Assembly (NCBI RefSeq): GCF_900103665.1 | Contig: NZ_FNGY01000014.1 | Coordinates: forward strand, 124,001-188,000 | Length of the DNA: 64,000 nt | Direction of reading: 5' to 3' | From: Pedobacter steynii | GTDB lineage: Bacteria; Bacteroidota; Bacteroidia; Sphingobacteriales; Sphingobacteriaceae | In this document: positions 1 to 9,159 of the stretch, in pieces | Layout: each line of letters starts with the position of its first letter | Position numbering within the stretch: position 1 is the first letter of the stretch | Notes under the pieces: model-generated | Database searches by the model: none | The model's input: the letters and a program-made list of their open reading frames with translations, nothing else | Told to the model about the DNA's origin: nothing | Program-made: the position numbers and the translations under genes

Positions 1-324
1 CACACCTACCGTAAAGCGGTCAGACACCCCATAATCCAGGCCGATAAAAAGGTCTGAGGCCACATCAAGGCCATATAAGGTATGGGCACTTCCAAACTGT
101 CCGCCAATATCCCCAAAATGATGGCGGATTCTCAGATCCAGGTCATGTTTCTTTTCCGTTTCAGAGGAATGAGACAGCACCACATGGGTAGATTTAAAGG
201 TCGCAGCTACAGTTTCCCTTTTGTCTGCGGTATCCAAAGTCTTTAACAATGAATCCGCATTTTGAGCATGGGCTGCGCCAGCCATGAGTAAAATGGCGAC
301 CGGTAATAGTCTGAATTTATTCAT
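1..324 (-). CDS. DUF5777-type outer-membrane beta-barrel protein (partial, N-terminal part)
   Basis: Only the first 108 codons are in the window; the gene continues past position 1. It starts at an ATG (322-324) and opens with a signal peptide, MNKFRLLPVAILLMAGAAHA. The mature part has the motif RIRHHFGDIGGQFG followed by HTLYGLD, which I recognise from the DUF5777 family of Bacteroidota barrel-like proteins. It lies 8 bp after the YceI gene on the same strand and is probably the fourth gene of the operon that begins with the sigma factor at 2735. DUF5777 proteins have no firmly established function; an outer-membrane location is inferred from the signal peptide and family. Confidence 0.72.
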   Translation of the reverse strand, partial: MNKFRLLPVAILLMAGAAHAQNADSLLKTLDTADKRETVAATFKSTHVVLSHSSETEKKHDLDLRIRHHFGDIGGQFGSAHTLYGLDVASDLFIGLDYGVSDRFTVGV

Positions 325-332
325 GATTTCTC

Positions 333-893
333 TTATTTTAACTGATTAAATTTCCCCGAGACTTTAATATTGATCTGCTCTGCAATTTTCGTAAACACCA
401 GCTTTGGAATCTTAATCCCATGATCTACACAAGCTACCTTAAACTCCGTGCTGACGGCTACCTGTCCATTGCTGATGCTGATCTTTCCGGGAACCGTCCG
501 CTTTTTATCTATCCCATGAACCGTCAACATTCCCGTTACTGTAACATTATATATTCCATCTTTATTCCAATCGATCTGCTGATCCAGAACCCCCTTAAAT
601 TTTGCATAAGGGTATCGGTCACTTTCCATGTAATTCTCATTAAAGTGCTCCTGCATTAGTTTACGATCGAACTCAAAACTCTTTACAGCGACCTGAAAAG
701 CGATCTCCCTGCTGTCCTTAATGATCACACCGGTACATTTATCCGTTGCCGCCCGGATGTCTTCCAGCGGGGTCGAAGAATATAGCGCCAGCTTGATGTT
801 TTTGCTGGTATAAGTCTGCGCCATCGCATTCAGCTGAATGGCGAAAAAGATTCCGGAAAGGAGTAATCTTTTGATGTTATTTATCCAGGTCAT
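333..893 (-). CDS. YceI family protein
   Basis: A 186-residue secreted protein with a signal peptide (about residues 1-26, ending AMAQ). The body fits the YceI lipocalin-like fold: the segment FDRKLMQEHFNENYMES followed by YPYAKFKG is the family's hallmark (FD..L...H....FD.E.YP...F.), and it is followed by a TVTGMLTVHGIDKK strand pair. YceI proteins are periplasmic and bind isoprenoid-like lipids; the ligand here is unknown. The start codon lies 17 bp inside the end of the upstream barrel-domain gene, so the two are translationally coupled. In Bacteroidota YceI proteins often sit beside DUF5777 barrels, as here. Confidence 0.88.
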   Translation of the reverse strand: MTWINNIKRLLLSGIFFAIQLNAMAQTYTSKNIKLALYSSTPLEDIRAATDKCTGVIIKDSREIAFQVAVKSFEFDRKLMQEHFNENYMESDRYPYAKFKGVLDQQIDWNKDGIYNVTVTGMLTVHGIDKKRTVPGKISISNGQVAVSTEFKVACVDHGIKIPKLVFTKIAEQINIKVSGKFNQLK

Positions 894-2157
894 AACGTAT
901 TTTTAAAGAAATCCCACTTGATTTCAGGTTTACTCTACCTTCACCAACCCCGGTTAAGGGTATTTTAACAAAGGGTTCAACCCCTATTTTAAATTTCTCG
1001 GTTTTAAGCTTTATAAAGTAAGTCGCGGAAAGATCAACTACACTCAGCAGGTGCTGATTGGCATTCGTTTTCTCTATCAGACGGTTTGAAATCCCCGATG
1101 CCGGTGTATACTTGAAGGTATAATCCTCCTTCAACATCAGGTAACTGGACAGTCCGACATTCAGGTCTATGCTTCTTTTTCTATCCTCCATGACCGTATA
1201 TGAGGCGATCACAGGGATTTCAAGTACCACGCAGGAAGCATCAATCCCGGAAATCAATCCCTGAATTTTGGGGTTCCTGATGCGGTAAGCATAGCTGTCG
1301 GTGGCATAATCTTTAGCACTATACTTCAATCCCGTCTGAAGTTTAAAATTCTTTGCAATGCCCAGACTAAAGGTTAATCCGGCACTAAAGCCCCCTTTCC
1401 CTCCAATCAGTGCCCCAGCAGAATTGAATTCAGGTCCCGCACTCAACGCCAGGCTCATGGGAACACGCTTTTTGAAAGTCACTTTCTTTTTAGGCGATAC
1501 CGCCGTATTCTTTTGAACTACTGAAGTTCCTGCCTCACTTGAATTCAGTTGCAGAGAAAGGGACGCCCCCCCCGGCTCCCCAATCCCCTTTGCAAGACTA
1601 AAATCTCTTTGTTGTAAATCCGCCAGATTTCTATTTAGGGCCATGCTATTGTTCCCATTATTGTTCCCGGCAACCAATACTTCATTTCCGGCAAGCTGTT
1701 CTTTAGCGTATTCAACTCCTTTTTTGATGGGTGCAATGCGACGAATTACGCCTGTTTTACTCGCTACGGCGTGCTCGTCCTTATAATTTCCGGCACCTAC
1801 ACCCCGTTCCTCTGCCCCCAGACCATTCTTTTGATCCTTAACCATCAGATCTTTTTTCCTACCCGCAGTAGTATCGACCTGCAACGAACCATTACCTGGC
1901 TCTTCCACATGCTTTCCTGCTGTTGCCAGTTCAGACTTCGCTTTCTTTTCCGTTTTTTTATCAAATGAATAGTAACCGATCAATCCTATTAAAAGTAACA
2001 ACGACAACACCACAGTCCCCTTCCTGAAAAGCACAATCCGTTCCCTCCTTTTGAGCTTGCCCTCCATTTTGTCCCATGCCGCTTCCTCAAACTGAGGATC
2101 AGCATCAAACACCCTTTTTCTAAAGGCGGCATCAAACTCGTTATCGTTTAATTCCAT
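877..2157 (-). CDS. One-TM protein with C-terminal outer-membrane beta-barrel-like domain
   Basis: This 426-residue protein has an unusual layout. Residues 1-40 are charged and cytoplasm-like, containing FRKRVFDADPQFEEAAWDKM, which resembles the N-termini of Bacteroidota anti-sigma-like proteins. One TM segment follows (about 44-63), then a long low-complexity Gly/Asn/Lys-rich linker (about 70-225). The C-terminal 190 residues have alternating strands like PorT/OMP_b-brl barrels (LALSAGPEFNSAGALIGG, then FKLQTGLKYSAKDYATDS). It lies 47 bp after the sigma factor gene, the usual position of an anti-sigma factor. I infer that it regulates that sigma factor, or senses envelope state for it; nothing proves this. 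An alternative is an inner-membrane-anchored barrel-like domain of structural role. Confidence 0.6.
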   Translation of the reverse strand: MELNDNEFDAAFRKRVFDADPQFEEAAWDKMEGKLKRRERIVLFRKGTVVLSLLLLIGLIGYYSFDKKTEKKAKSELATAGKHVEEPGNGSLQVDTTAGRKKDLMVKDQKNGLGAEERGVGAGNYKDEHAVASKTGVIRRIAPIKKGVEYAKEQLAGNEVLVAGNNNGNNSMALNRNLADLQQRDFSLAKGIGEPGGASLSLQLNSSEAGTSVVQKNTAVSPKKKVTFKKRVPMSLALSAGPEFNSAGALIGGKGGFSAGLTFSLGIAKNFKLQTGLKYSAKDYATDSYAYRIRNPKIQGLISGIDASCVVLEIPVIASYTVMEDRKRSIDLNVGLSSYLMLKEDYTFKYTPASGISNRLIEKTNANQHLLSVVDLSATYFIKLKTEKFKIGVEPFVKIPLTGVGEGRVNLKSSGISLKIRYDLDK

Positions 2158-2204
2158 AATGGTGTTTTAAAACGTTTATATTATATTTTATTCTCAAAAT
2201 CTGA

Positions 2205-2735
2205 TCAGGTTGTTTTAAGCATCTTTTTCAATTGTTCTCTTGCCTTAAAGAGGTTCGACTTCGACGTTCCCACAGAAATAGAAAGCATGGAAGAGATCTC
2301 TTCATGAGAGTAACCGTCAATGGCAAACAGGTTAAAGACAGTCCTGTAAGCAACAGAAAGCTTTTGCACCAGCCTGATCAGTTCTTCATAATGTATGTGA
2401 CTAAGGATACTTTCCTGATCCTCCAGCTCATGTTTTGCATTTAACTCTTCCATTTCCATTCGCCTTATTTGCTTTCTATAATGATCTATCGAGGTGTTGA
2501 TCATGATCGTACTTAGCCAGGGTTTAAACGGTTTTGTTTTATCGTATCGGTGAATATTGATGAACACCCTCAAAAAGCCATCATTCACGAGTTCAATAGC
2601 TTCATCCTTATCTTTCGCGTAGCGAATACACATCCTCATGGCATAGCTGTAATATCCCTGGTAAAGTCCTTTCTGACTTTTCCGGTCTTTTCGCTTACAG
2701 CCATCGATTAATTCCTGAATGATTGGTTCGTCCAC
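2205..2735 (-). CDS. ECF RNA polymerase sigma factor
   Basis: A 176-residue ECF sigma-70 factor. Region 2 covers about residues 22-90: DEAIELVNDGFLRVFINIHRY is region 2.2, and FKPWLSTIMINTSIDHYRK is regions 2.3-2.4. Region 4 is about 115-172, with the helix-turn-helix YSHEEISSMLSISVGTSKS. The frame opens with GTG (2733-2735) and no better ATG exists, so GTG is the likely start. It heads a minus-strand operon with the TM/barrel protein, YceI and DUF5777. The sigma factor probably redirects polymerase to envelope-related genes. The target regulon cannot be read from the window. Confidence 0.92.
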   Translation of the reverse strand: MDEPIIQELIDGCKRKDRKSQKGLYQGYYSYAMRMCIRYAKDKDEAIELVNDGFLRVFINIHRYDKTKPFKPWLSTIMINTSIDHYRKQIRRMEMEELNAKHELEDQESILSHIHYEELIRLVQKLSVAYRTVFNLFAIDGYSHEEISSMLSISVGTSKSNLFKAREQLKKMLKTT

Positions 2736-2766
2736 GTAAAAAATTTAAATCATCTATACCAACAAG

Positions 2767-2799
2767 TACGCAGGCAACCTGATATAGGTTGCCTGCGTA
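2767..2799 (-). terminator. 14-bp perfect stem-loop between asmA-like gene and sigma factor
   Basis: TACGCAGGCAACCT (2767-2780) and its exact reverse complement (2786-2799) flank a 5-nt loop, GATAT. It lies in the 119 bp between the end of the AsmA-like gene and the start of the sigma factor, both on the minus strand. The stem is strong but no U-run follows it on the minus strand. It may be a weak terminator or an mRNA 3'-end stabiliser separating the two transcription units. Confidence 0.6.
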
Positions 2800-2854
2800 T
2801 TGAAATTTAATGAAATATTTTTTTGGAATTGGGAGAAAGATGCAGAAAGCCTTG

Positions 2855-5299
2855 TTATTTCCCCTTATTGCGGTTACGGTTGAGCTTGATTTTAATCTTT
2901 CCGTCTTCGCCATCGGTCGCCAGTAAATGAAGTACGATTCCATTCATTCTGCGCGACTGGATTTCTCTTTTATCCGTCAGATCGTCATCCTTTTTAGGGT
3001 TTCTAAGTGGCACATCCAATGCGATGTTCGTTCCCTTAGACATGGAGTATACCCCGGCAACATCCATATTCAGAATGCTGGAATTGATCTGCATCGGATT
3101 AATGGTGATTCTTGGGCCACGGATATCAAAGTTACCGTTCAGGTTTTCAAAAGTAACATTGTCAAGATCCCGGAAAGGGAAAGCGAATTTCCCGACGTTC
3201 TTAATCGGATCAAACCTCAGCAAAGCTCCTTTTTTAACATCAAACACGACCTTTCCATTCAGGGAATTCGTGACCAGTTTCCCCTGATCGGTAATGGTTC
3301 CGGCAATCTTTGTTTTAGAATAGAGAAATCCTTTCAGGTTCTTTGAAGTCAGGCTGGTCATTCCAAAGTTATCAAAAGAGTAAAAGAAATTCTTAATATC
3401 TACGTTGCTCAGCGTTGTATTGATAGAAAAATGATTTAAGTTGCCTTTCTGAGAAACATTTCCATCTACTTTCAGTGAACCTCCCCCATGTTTAACACTC
3501 ACGTTCTTCAATCCGATTCCCGCCTCAGAGAGGAACAGGTCTGCGGTAGCATCAGTAGCCACAAATTTATTATAATATACTTTTGCTACCCTTAAATGCA
3601 TGTCCACCTTACTTTTCTCGAAGAGCTCGTTCATATCTTCAGAAAAATTACTGTGTTTGGCATGTCGTTTTGCTTTCTTTGCGGGCTTACGGCTCCCCAG
3701 AAAACCAAGAAATTCGCCAAGATGCAATTCCGGGCTTTTAATCTGCCAGTTCAGCAAAATCTTTTCCGGTGCCGTATAGTAAAGGTTTAGAAAATTACGG
3801 ATTGTTCCATCCATTAGGATCACACTCTTACCACTTTGCAAACGGATATTTTTGATAAAAAGATCGGAACTCGTGAAGTTCAGTGAGATTGCTGTATTCG
3901 TAAAATTGAGTTTCCTTGGCACATAGCTCACATCCGCATTGCTAATGTCGACCAGGCCTGTCACGATCGGTTTTGACAATTTAAAATCTACAATATCTGC
4001 CTTATAAGCCAACCTCACATTTGCCGTTCCTTTGGTAAAATGCAAAGTTTCCTCTCCTATCGCCTTATTCAACTTCGAGATCTCAAATTTCGATTTGAAG
4101 ACACCTGTAGCGATGGGTTTATCCAGATTGTGAATAAACATCGTATCAATAGAAAAAGGCATCTCCGAATAGCTCCCTTTAAACTGGTAAAGTTTGATTG
4201 CCGAATTCGCATCGGTAAAACCTTGCCCGTTCAGGTAATTATTGGTAAAGACCCCTTTGAAATTACAGCTGTCAATGACCGCACCAGGGGTGGTCAGCAC
4301 GTTGTCTTTTACCAGTGCCGTGACATTGATGGCAGGATCACCACCAGGCCCCATATTTCCGGCCAGCGTACAAGTCACATCTATTGGTGTTTTCAGGTCG
4401 AACATATTCAGTTTTGCGCTGATATTGGGTGCAAGTAAGGCCGCAGCATCCCTCCATAAAATCCCCGGAGCCTTGATGTTGATGGAAAAATCAGTATTCT
4501 CTTTGGAAGTATCAAATTTAGCGCCGATCAGGAAAGGATCTTTTCCGATGTTCAATTGATTTTCTGCCACATCAATGATTCCGGTATTCTCATTGTAATT
4601 GATCTTAAAAGGCCCTTCCAGCATCTTATCCTTGATAAAACTACCTCTTCTCGTATTAAAAGCCAGACTTCTGGCCATGGTCTTCAGCTTCAGCCTTGCT
4701 TCCCATCCCGAAAAGGAATAATCCATCTCTCCATTCAGCATCGCTACATCAAACTGAAAAAGCTTGTGTCCTTTTTTATTGTCGACCACAAAACTTACCT
4801 CTTTTAAGCTAAACTTTTTAAGCCTCGCATCTGAGCTTTCCTCTTCTGTTTCCGGTTTTTTCTTTTTGTCTTTCTTTCTGAAGATCGCCGTATTGCTATA
4901 GCCATTACTATCCGTAAACACGTAAATCTTAGCATTGCTGATCTCTATCTTTTTGATCTCAATCGTCCCGGTGAGCAGCGCCATAGTATTTACGGCAACA
5001 TCAAAATCTTTTGCGTCGAGCAAAGTATGCTGGTGCGTTTTCCAAAGGCTGTCTTTCATGACTACATTTTTGAGACTAATGGAAACTCCTGGAAAACCTT
5101 TAAAGAAAGTAGGCTCCATATTTCCGATGGTCAATGTCCCGTTAAGGTTTTTATTCAGCTGTTTGGTAATCGTCTCCAACAGGGTTTTCTTATTGGCATT
5201 GACATACAGGCCAATAGCAACAAAAACAATTAAGACCAGGGCCACAAGGCCTCCGAATATTTTGAGCGTAATTTTAGACCAGCGAGGCAGTTTTTCCAT
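2855..5299 (-). CDS. AsmA-like (AsmA/TamB-superfamily) envelope protein
   Basis: An 814-residue protein if translation starts at the ATG at 5297-5299 (MEKLPRWSKITLKIFGG). The frame is open for 29 more codons upstream, but those are Cys/Ile-rich and unlike the family. One N-terminal TM (about residues 9-32) is followed by a long periplasmic region beginning with the AsmA signature LTIGNMEPTFFKGFPGVSI. The rest alternates beta-strand repeats and ends with the AsmA-type C-terminal domain (ISLNFTSSDLFIKNIRL, then a conserved FAFPFRDLDNVTFENLNGNF segment). AsmA-like proteins are inner-membrane anchored, bridge the periplasm and are implicated in phospholipid transport to the outer membrane. It seems monocistronic. 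Confidence 0.85.
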   Translation of the reverse strand: MEKLPRWSKITLKIFGGLVALVLIVFVAIGLYVNANKKTLLETITKQLNKNLNGTLTIGNMEPTFFKGFPGVSISLKNVVMKDSLWKTHQHTLLDAKDFDVAVNTMALLTGTIEIKKIEISNAKIYVFTDSNGYSNTAIFRKKDKKKKPETEEESSDARLKKFSLKEVSFVVDNKKGHKLFQFDVAMLNGEMDYSFSGWEARLKLKTMARSLAFNTRRGSFIKDKMLEGPFKINYNENTGIIDVAENQLNIGKDPFLIGAKFDTSKENTDFSINIKAPGILWRDAAALLAPNISAKLNMFDLKTPIDVTCTLAGNMGPGGDPAINVTALVKDNVLTTPGAVIDSCNFKGVFTNNYLNGQGFTDANSAIKLYQFKGSYSEMPFSIDTMFIHNLDKPIATGVFKSKFEISKLNKAIGEETLHFTKGTANVRLAYKADIVDFKLSKPIVTGLVDISNADVSYVPRKLNFTNTAISLNFTSSDLFIKNIRLQSGKSVILMDGTIRNFLNLYYTAPEKILLNWQIKSPELHLGEFLGFLGSRKPAKKAKRHAKHSNFSEDMNELFEKSKVDMHLRVAKVYYNKFVATDATADLFLSEAGIGLKNVSVKHGGGSLKVDGNVSQKGNLNHFSINTTLSNVDIKNFFYSFDNFGMTSLTSKNLKGFLYSKTKIAGTITDQGKLVTNSLNGKVVFDVKKGALLRFDPIKNVGKFAFPFRDLDNVTFENLNGNFDIRGPRITINPMQINSSILNMDVAGVYSMSKGTNIALDVPLRNPKKDDDLTDKREIQSRRMNGIVLHLLATDGEDGKIKIKLNRNRNKGK

Positions 5300-5449
5300 G
5301 TAAGTAGCTAACGTTTTAGAGCAGTAAATTGTTTTTAAGCAGGATAAACGCAGAATAGTATCAATAATACAAAAAATATGCCTCAATTAACCGGCAATCT
5401 GTAACCTTGTCGCCTTTCCGGGTGTCCTACCTATATAAATACGAAATCC

Positions 5450-6316
5450 ATGATCTTAGAGATTAAAAACCTAACCAAAAAATACAACAAACAAAAAACA
5501 GGATTATCCAATTTTTCTATGACTATGGAAAAGGGCGTATTGGGACTGCTCGGACCAAACGGCGCGGGAAAATCAACCCTGATGAAAATTATTTCCACCA
5601 TCAGTAAACCAACGCATGGAACGATATTTCTAAATGGCGAAGACATTGTCAAAAACCCGGATACCATCCGAAAAATACTAGGCTATTTGCCTCAGGACTT
5701 TGGTGTTTACCCCAACCTGAATGCCTACGAGTTTCTGGAATATATTGCAGCTATGAAAGGCGTTGGAGGATCTGGTCTGCGCAAACGGATCGACATGCTC
5801 CTCGATGGGGTGAACCTTACCGCAGCTGCAAAACAACCTATAGGCAGTTATTCAGGAGGAATGAAACAGCGAATCGGCATTGCCCAGACCCTGCTCAACG
5901 ATCCAAAAATACTGATATTCGATGAACCTACCGTAGGTCTTGATCCGGAAGAAAGGGTCCGCTTTCGTCAATTGATCTCGGAGATGGCCAGTGATGCCAT
6001 TATCATCCTTTCCTCTCATATTGTTTCCGATATTGAAAGCATTGCCGATGAAGTCGCCATTATGAAAACCGGGACACTCATCGGCAAAGCCATTCCTTCA
6101 GAAATCATCAAAAGAATTGAAAACAAAGTCTTTGAAACCGTCATTTCAAACGCTGATCTTCCGGCTTTTAAAGCAAAACATCTCGTGATCGATACCAGCA
6201 GACAAGGTGATAAAACACAACTGCGTTACATTTCCGGCTTCCAGGAAATCGAAGCAGGAGCCAGAAATGTACCTGCAGGTTTAGAAGATGCCTATTTATT
6301 TTTAACTCAAAATTAG
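5450..6316 (+). CDS. ABC transporter ATP-binding protein
   Basis: A 288-residue ABC ATPase with all nucleotide-binding motifs: Walker A GPNGAGKST (35-43), Q-loop in GYLPQDFG (about 78-85), signature SGGMKQR (135-141), Walker B ILIFDEP (154-160), D-loop GLDP, and H-loop His190. The closest general type is the CcmA/ABC-2 ATPase group used for export or membrane remodelling. It ends 10 bp before the permease gene, so the two form one transporter. The substrate cannot be told from sequence. The 150 bp upstream is shared with the divergent AsmA-like gene. Confidence 0.93.
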   Translation: MILEIKNLTKKYNKQKTGLSNFSMTMEKGVLGLLGPNGAGKSTLMKIISTISKPTHGTIFLNGEDIVKNPDTIRKILGYLPQDFGVYPNLNAYEFLEYIAAMKGVGGSGLRKRIDMLLDGVNLTAAAKQPIGSYSGGMKQRIGIAQTLLNDPKILIFDEPTVGLDPEERVRFRQLISEMASDAIIILSSHIVSDIESIADEVAIMKTGTLIGKAIPSEIIKRIENKVFETVISNADLPAFKAKHLVIDTSRQGDKTQLRYISGFQEIEAGARNVPAGLEDAYLFLTQN

Positions 6317-6326
6317 CATTAAGGCC

Positions 6327-7898
6327 TTGAATTATCTATATCCCATCATTAAAGCAGACTACCTGCAACGCAGCCGCAGTTATGCCTTTCTCATTACCAT
6401 TGCGGTGACCATTTATGCCGCCTGGTCTTTTGTTCCCCCTCCTGAAGCCAATTATACGACCCTGACGATGTTCGGCTATAAAGGCGTTTACAACTCCGCC
6501 TGGGTAGGCAATGTGACCGCCCTGATGAGTACGCTCGTCCTTTCCCTGTGTGGTTTTTTCCTTGTGATTGGCGGGATAAAAAAAGACGTTGACACGGAGG
6601 TTGGATTGATCATCGCGACTACTCCCATTTCAAATTTCGGCTATCTCTTCAGTAAACTTTTCAGTAACTTTTTGATCCTGCTGACGATTTCAGGCCTCGC
6701 CTTTTTGGTAGGAATATTGATGTTTTTTGTCAGAAGTTCGGGTTATCCTTTTCATATCGGCGACTTTCTCTTCCCCTACTTATTCATGGTTCTTCCGGCA
6801 ATGTTTCTGGTCTCCGGACTGGCGATAGTGGCAGAGGTATTTCTGGGCCGGAAAAGTATCCTTCAATACCTCATCTTTTTCGTTCTTTTCGGTGTTTTAA
6901 TGAGCAATGTCAATAGCAACACCAAAAATTCTATGGTGACGGTTACCGATGCCCTTGGCATAAGAACAGTCTTTAACAGTGTTAAAGACAAGGTCAACAC
7001 CGAGTTTAATGAAAACATTAACAATGTATCTCTCGGTTATGTCATTCACAAAAACCGGACGTTTAAAACTTTTGTATGGGAAGGTGTCTCCTGGGACTGG
7101 TTATTCCTGCTCAGCAGGGCCTTATGGATCAGCCTGACGGTCGCGCTGGTTTATTTATCGTCTTTCTTCTTCCACCGTTTTGACTTTAAACAGGCGGTAA
7201 AAAAAGAAAAGAAAAAAGCTCAGGAAGACTTTTTCAATGCAGCAGTTCCATACTCGGGATTTCAGAAATCGGCACTCCCAGCCATCATACCGGCTTATGG
7301 CATCTTTCCATTCATCAAAACGGAATTGATGCTGATGGTCAGAAAAGACTCAAAATGGCTTTGGGCCCTTAATATCGGTCTTTGGGTAGCAACGTTGTTT
7401 GTTCCCTTAACCTTTGCCTATTCCTTTTTACTACCGGCTCTCCTCTTTCTACAAGTCAGCAGAATATCAGAGTTGACCACAAAGGAGAAAACAAACCGGG
7501 TTCATTATTTCACTTATGCTTCGTATAAACCATTACAAAGGATGCTTCCGGCACAAATCATTGCGGCTTTCTGCCTGCTCGTGGTATTGGCCTTGCCGGT
7601 CATAGCTCGCTTGTTAATGGCCTCAAATCTCATGGGCATGCTCCAGGTCTTGAATGGATCCATGCTAATTGTATTGCTTAGCGTCTGTCTGGGGATCCTT
7701 ACCGGCAGCAAGAAGTTATTCGAAATTCTATTTTTTGCATTGACTTATATCGTTTTTCAGGGAATACCTGAGGCACATTACCTTGGCGCGTTGGCTTTTG
7801 AAAACTATGCAGGAATGATGGTGATCATCCTTATGATAAATGCGTTGCTGTTGATTTTCAGCTTTGCGGTAAGAAATTATCAGACCAGAAATCTATAA
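6327..7898 (+). CDS. ABC-2-type transporter permease
   Basis: A 523-residue polytopic membrane protein of roughly 12 hydrophobic segments, matching an ABC-2-type permease. The frame begins with TTG (6327-6329) after AAGG at 6321-6324; the resulting MNYLYPIIKADYLQRSRSY is a typical N-terminus for the family and leaves 10 bp after the ATPase stop, so I keep TTG. A charged stretch, KQAVKKEKKKAQEDF (about residues 290-305), is probably a cytoplasmic loop between two six-TM halves. With the preceding ATPase it makes a complete two-gene exporter. Its cargo is unknown. Confidence 0.85.
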   Translation: MNYLYPIIKADYLQRSRSYAFLITIAVTIYAAWSFVPPPEANYTTLTMFGYKGVYNSAWVGNVTALMSTLVLSLCGFFLVIGGIKKDVDTEVGLIIATTPISNFGYLFSKLFSNFLILLTISGLAFLVGILMFFVRSSGYPFHIGDFLFPYLFMVLPAMFLVSGLAIVAEVFLGRKSILQYLIFFVLFGVLMSNVNSNTKNSMVTVTDALGIRTVFNSVKDKVNTEFNENINNVSLGYVIHKNRTFKTFVWEGVSWDWLFLLSRALWISLTVALVYLSSFFFHRFDFKQAVKKEKKKAQEDFFNAAVPYSGFQKSALPAIIPAYGIFPFIKTELMLMVRKDSKWLWALNIGLWVATLFVPLTFAYSFLLPALLFLQVSRISELTTKEKTNRVHYFTYASYKPLQRMLPAQIIAAFCLLVVLALPVIARLLMASNLMGMLQVLNGSMLIVLLSVCLGILTGSKKLFEILFFALTYIVFQGIPEAHYLGALAFENYAGMMVIILMINALLLIFSFAVRNYQTRNL

Positions 7899-7947
7899 AA
7901 TAAACACGTAAGGCGGATGAAAAGCCCATCCGCCTTACGTGTTTATT
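7899..7947. terminator. Bidirectional intrinsic terminator (perfect 21-bp inverted repeat)
   Basis: The arm at 7899-7919 is exactly complementary to 7927-7947, with a 7-nt loop between them. The arms begin and end AT-rich, so each strand ends in a short U-containing tail. It fills the whole gap between the convergent permease gene (stop at 7898) and alcohol dehydrogenase gene (stop at 7949), and so ends transcription from both sides. Confidence 0.92.
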
Positions 7948-7948
7948 C

Positions 7949-8995
7949 CTAATCTATGGAAGCCATATCAATCACGAAACGATAATGAACGTCTCCTTTT
8001 AAAGTTCTTTCATAAGCCTCATTAATCTGGTCCATACGGATCATTTCTACATCAGAAGTGATGTTATGTTCTGCACAGTAGTCCAGCATTTCCTGAGTTT
8101 CTTTGATTCCTCCTACCAGTGATCCCACCAGGCTCCTACGTCCAAAAATCAAATGAAATGCCTGCACATCCGATGGTGTTGGCGGAACGCCAAGCAAAAT
8201 CATCACACCATTCGTACCCAGCAGGGCCAGGTATTCATTATAATCATGTTCGGCAGAAACCGTATCTATGATAAAATCGAAGCTATTCGCCAACTCCTTC
8301 ATTTTTTCTTTATCTGTAGTCAGGGCAAAATGATGTGCCCCTAGTTCCTCTGCATCCTTTGCTTTTCCCGGAGAACGGCTCAACATCGTTACCTCAGCAC
8401 CCATAGAAGAAGCAATTTTAACAGCCATGTGTCCTAAGCCACCCAATCCTACAACCGCCAGTTTATCACCCTTTTTCACGCCCCAATATTTCAATGGAGA
8501 ATAAGTTGTAATTCCTGCGCACAACAAAGGCGCAACTTTTTCTAAAGGAAGCTTATCCGAAATATTCAGCACAAAACCTTGTGTCACCACAATATGGGTA
8601 GAATAACCACCGTAAGTAATTGTTTTTTTATCCTGTTCAAAGGAATTATAGGTCTGGGTATGCCCGTTTTCACAGTATTGTTCCTGATGGTCTTTACAAT
8701 TGTTGCAATGACCGCAGGAATCTACAAAACAGCCTACACCTACCGTATCACCCACTTTAAAACGCGTCACATTGCCGCCAACACGACTTACTTTTCCAAC
8801 GATTTCATGTCCGGGAACCGTTGGATACATTGTACCTCCCCACTCATTCCTTGCAGTATGAATATCCGAATGGCATACGCCACAGTATAAAATTTTGATC
8901 TCCACATCGTCGGCACCTGGCTCACGACGGGTTAACTGATAAGGTTCAAGTGGTTTATCTGCTTTCTGAGCGGCATATGCTTTTACTAGGGTCAT
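7949..8995 (-). CDS. Zinc-dependent NAD(P)-dependent alcohol dehydrogenase (YahK/CAD-like)
   Basis: A 348-residue medium-chain dehydrogenase. Catalytic zinc ligands appear in CGVCHSDIH and GHEIVG, the four structural zinc cysteines in CGHCNNCKDHQEQYC, and the Rossmann motif in GLGGLGHMAVK. A Ser-Arg-Ser after the second strand (MLSRSPGKAKDA) favours NADPH over NADH. It is most like the YahK/cinnamyl-alcohol dehydrogenase branch, which reduces a broad range of aldehydes. Length and motifs are complete. It starts at an ATG and appears to be transcribed alone, since a strong terminator precedes it. Confidence 0.92.
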   Translation of the reverse strand: MTLVKAYAAQKADKPLEPYQLTRREPGADDVEIKILYCGVCHSDIHTARNEWGGTMYPTVPGHEIVGKVSRVGGNVTRFKVGDTVGVGCFVDSCGHCNNCKDHQEQYCENGHTQTYNSFEQDKKTITYGGYSTHIVVTQGFVLNISDKLPLEKVAPLLCAGITTYSPLKYWGVKKGDKLAVVGLGGLGHMAVKIASSMGAEVTMLSRSPGKAKDAEELGAHHFALTTDKEKMKELANSFDFIIDTVSAEHDYNEYLALLGTNGVMILLGVPPTPSDVQAFHLIFGRRSLVGSLVGGIKETQEMLDYCAEHNITSDVEMIRMDQINEAYERTLKGDVHYRFVIDMASID

Positions 8996-9095
8996 ATGAT
9001 GTTTTGATTAGTTAGGATAATATAATACCTAAAATAGGAAAAATGTTTGCGGTATTTTCATTCATTGTTAACAGCTCAGACATATGCTCTGCACT

Positions 9096-9143
9096 AAAAA
9101 ATCCAGTCGGGCAACAGGCTAATGCAAATTGCTCAACTGGATT
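9096..9143 (-). terminator. Intrinsic terminator of the sigma-FecR-SusCD-TlpA operon
   Basis: The 15-nt arms 9129-9143 and 9100-9114 pair on the minus strand with one G-U wobble and one mismatch. A run of six U residues follows (complement of A at 9096-9101). It lies 17 bp after the TlpA stop codon and before the alcohol dehydrogenase gene, so it ends the SusCD operon transcript. Confidence 0.85.
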
Positions 9144-9159
9144 CCTGTTACTGCTCTTT

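Noticed and set aside
4040..4559. Overlapping plus-strand frames opposite the AsmA-like gene
   Set aside because: They are antisense to a clear gene, have no homology-like features and follow from its codon pattern.
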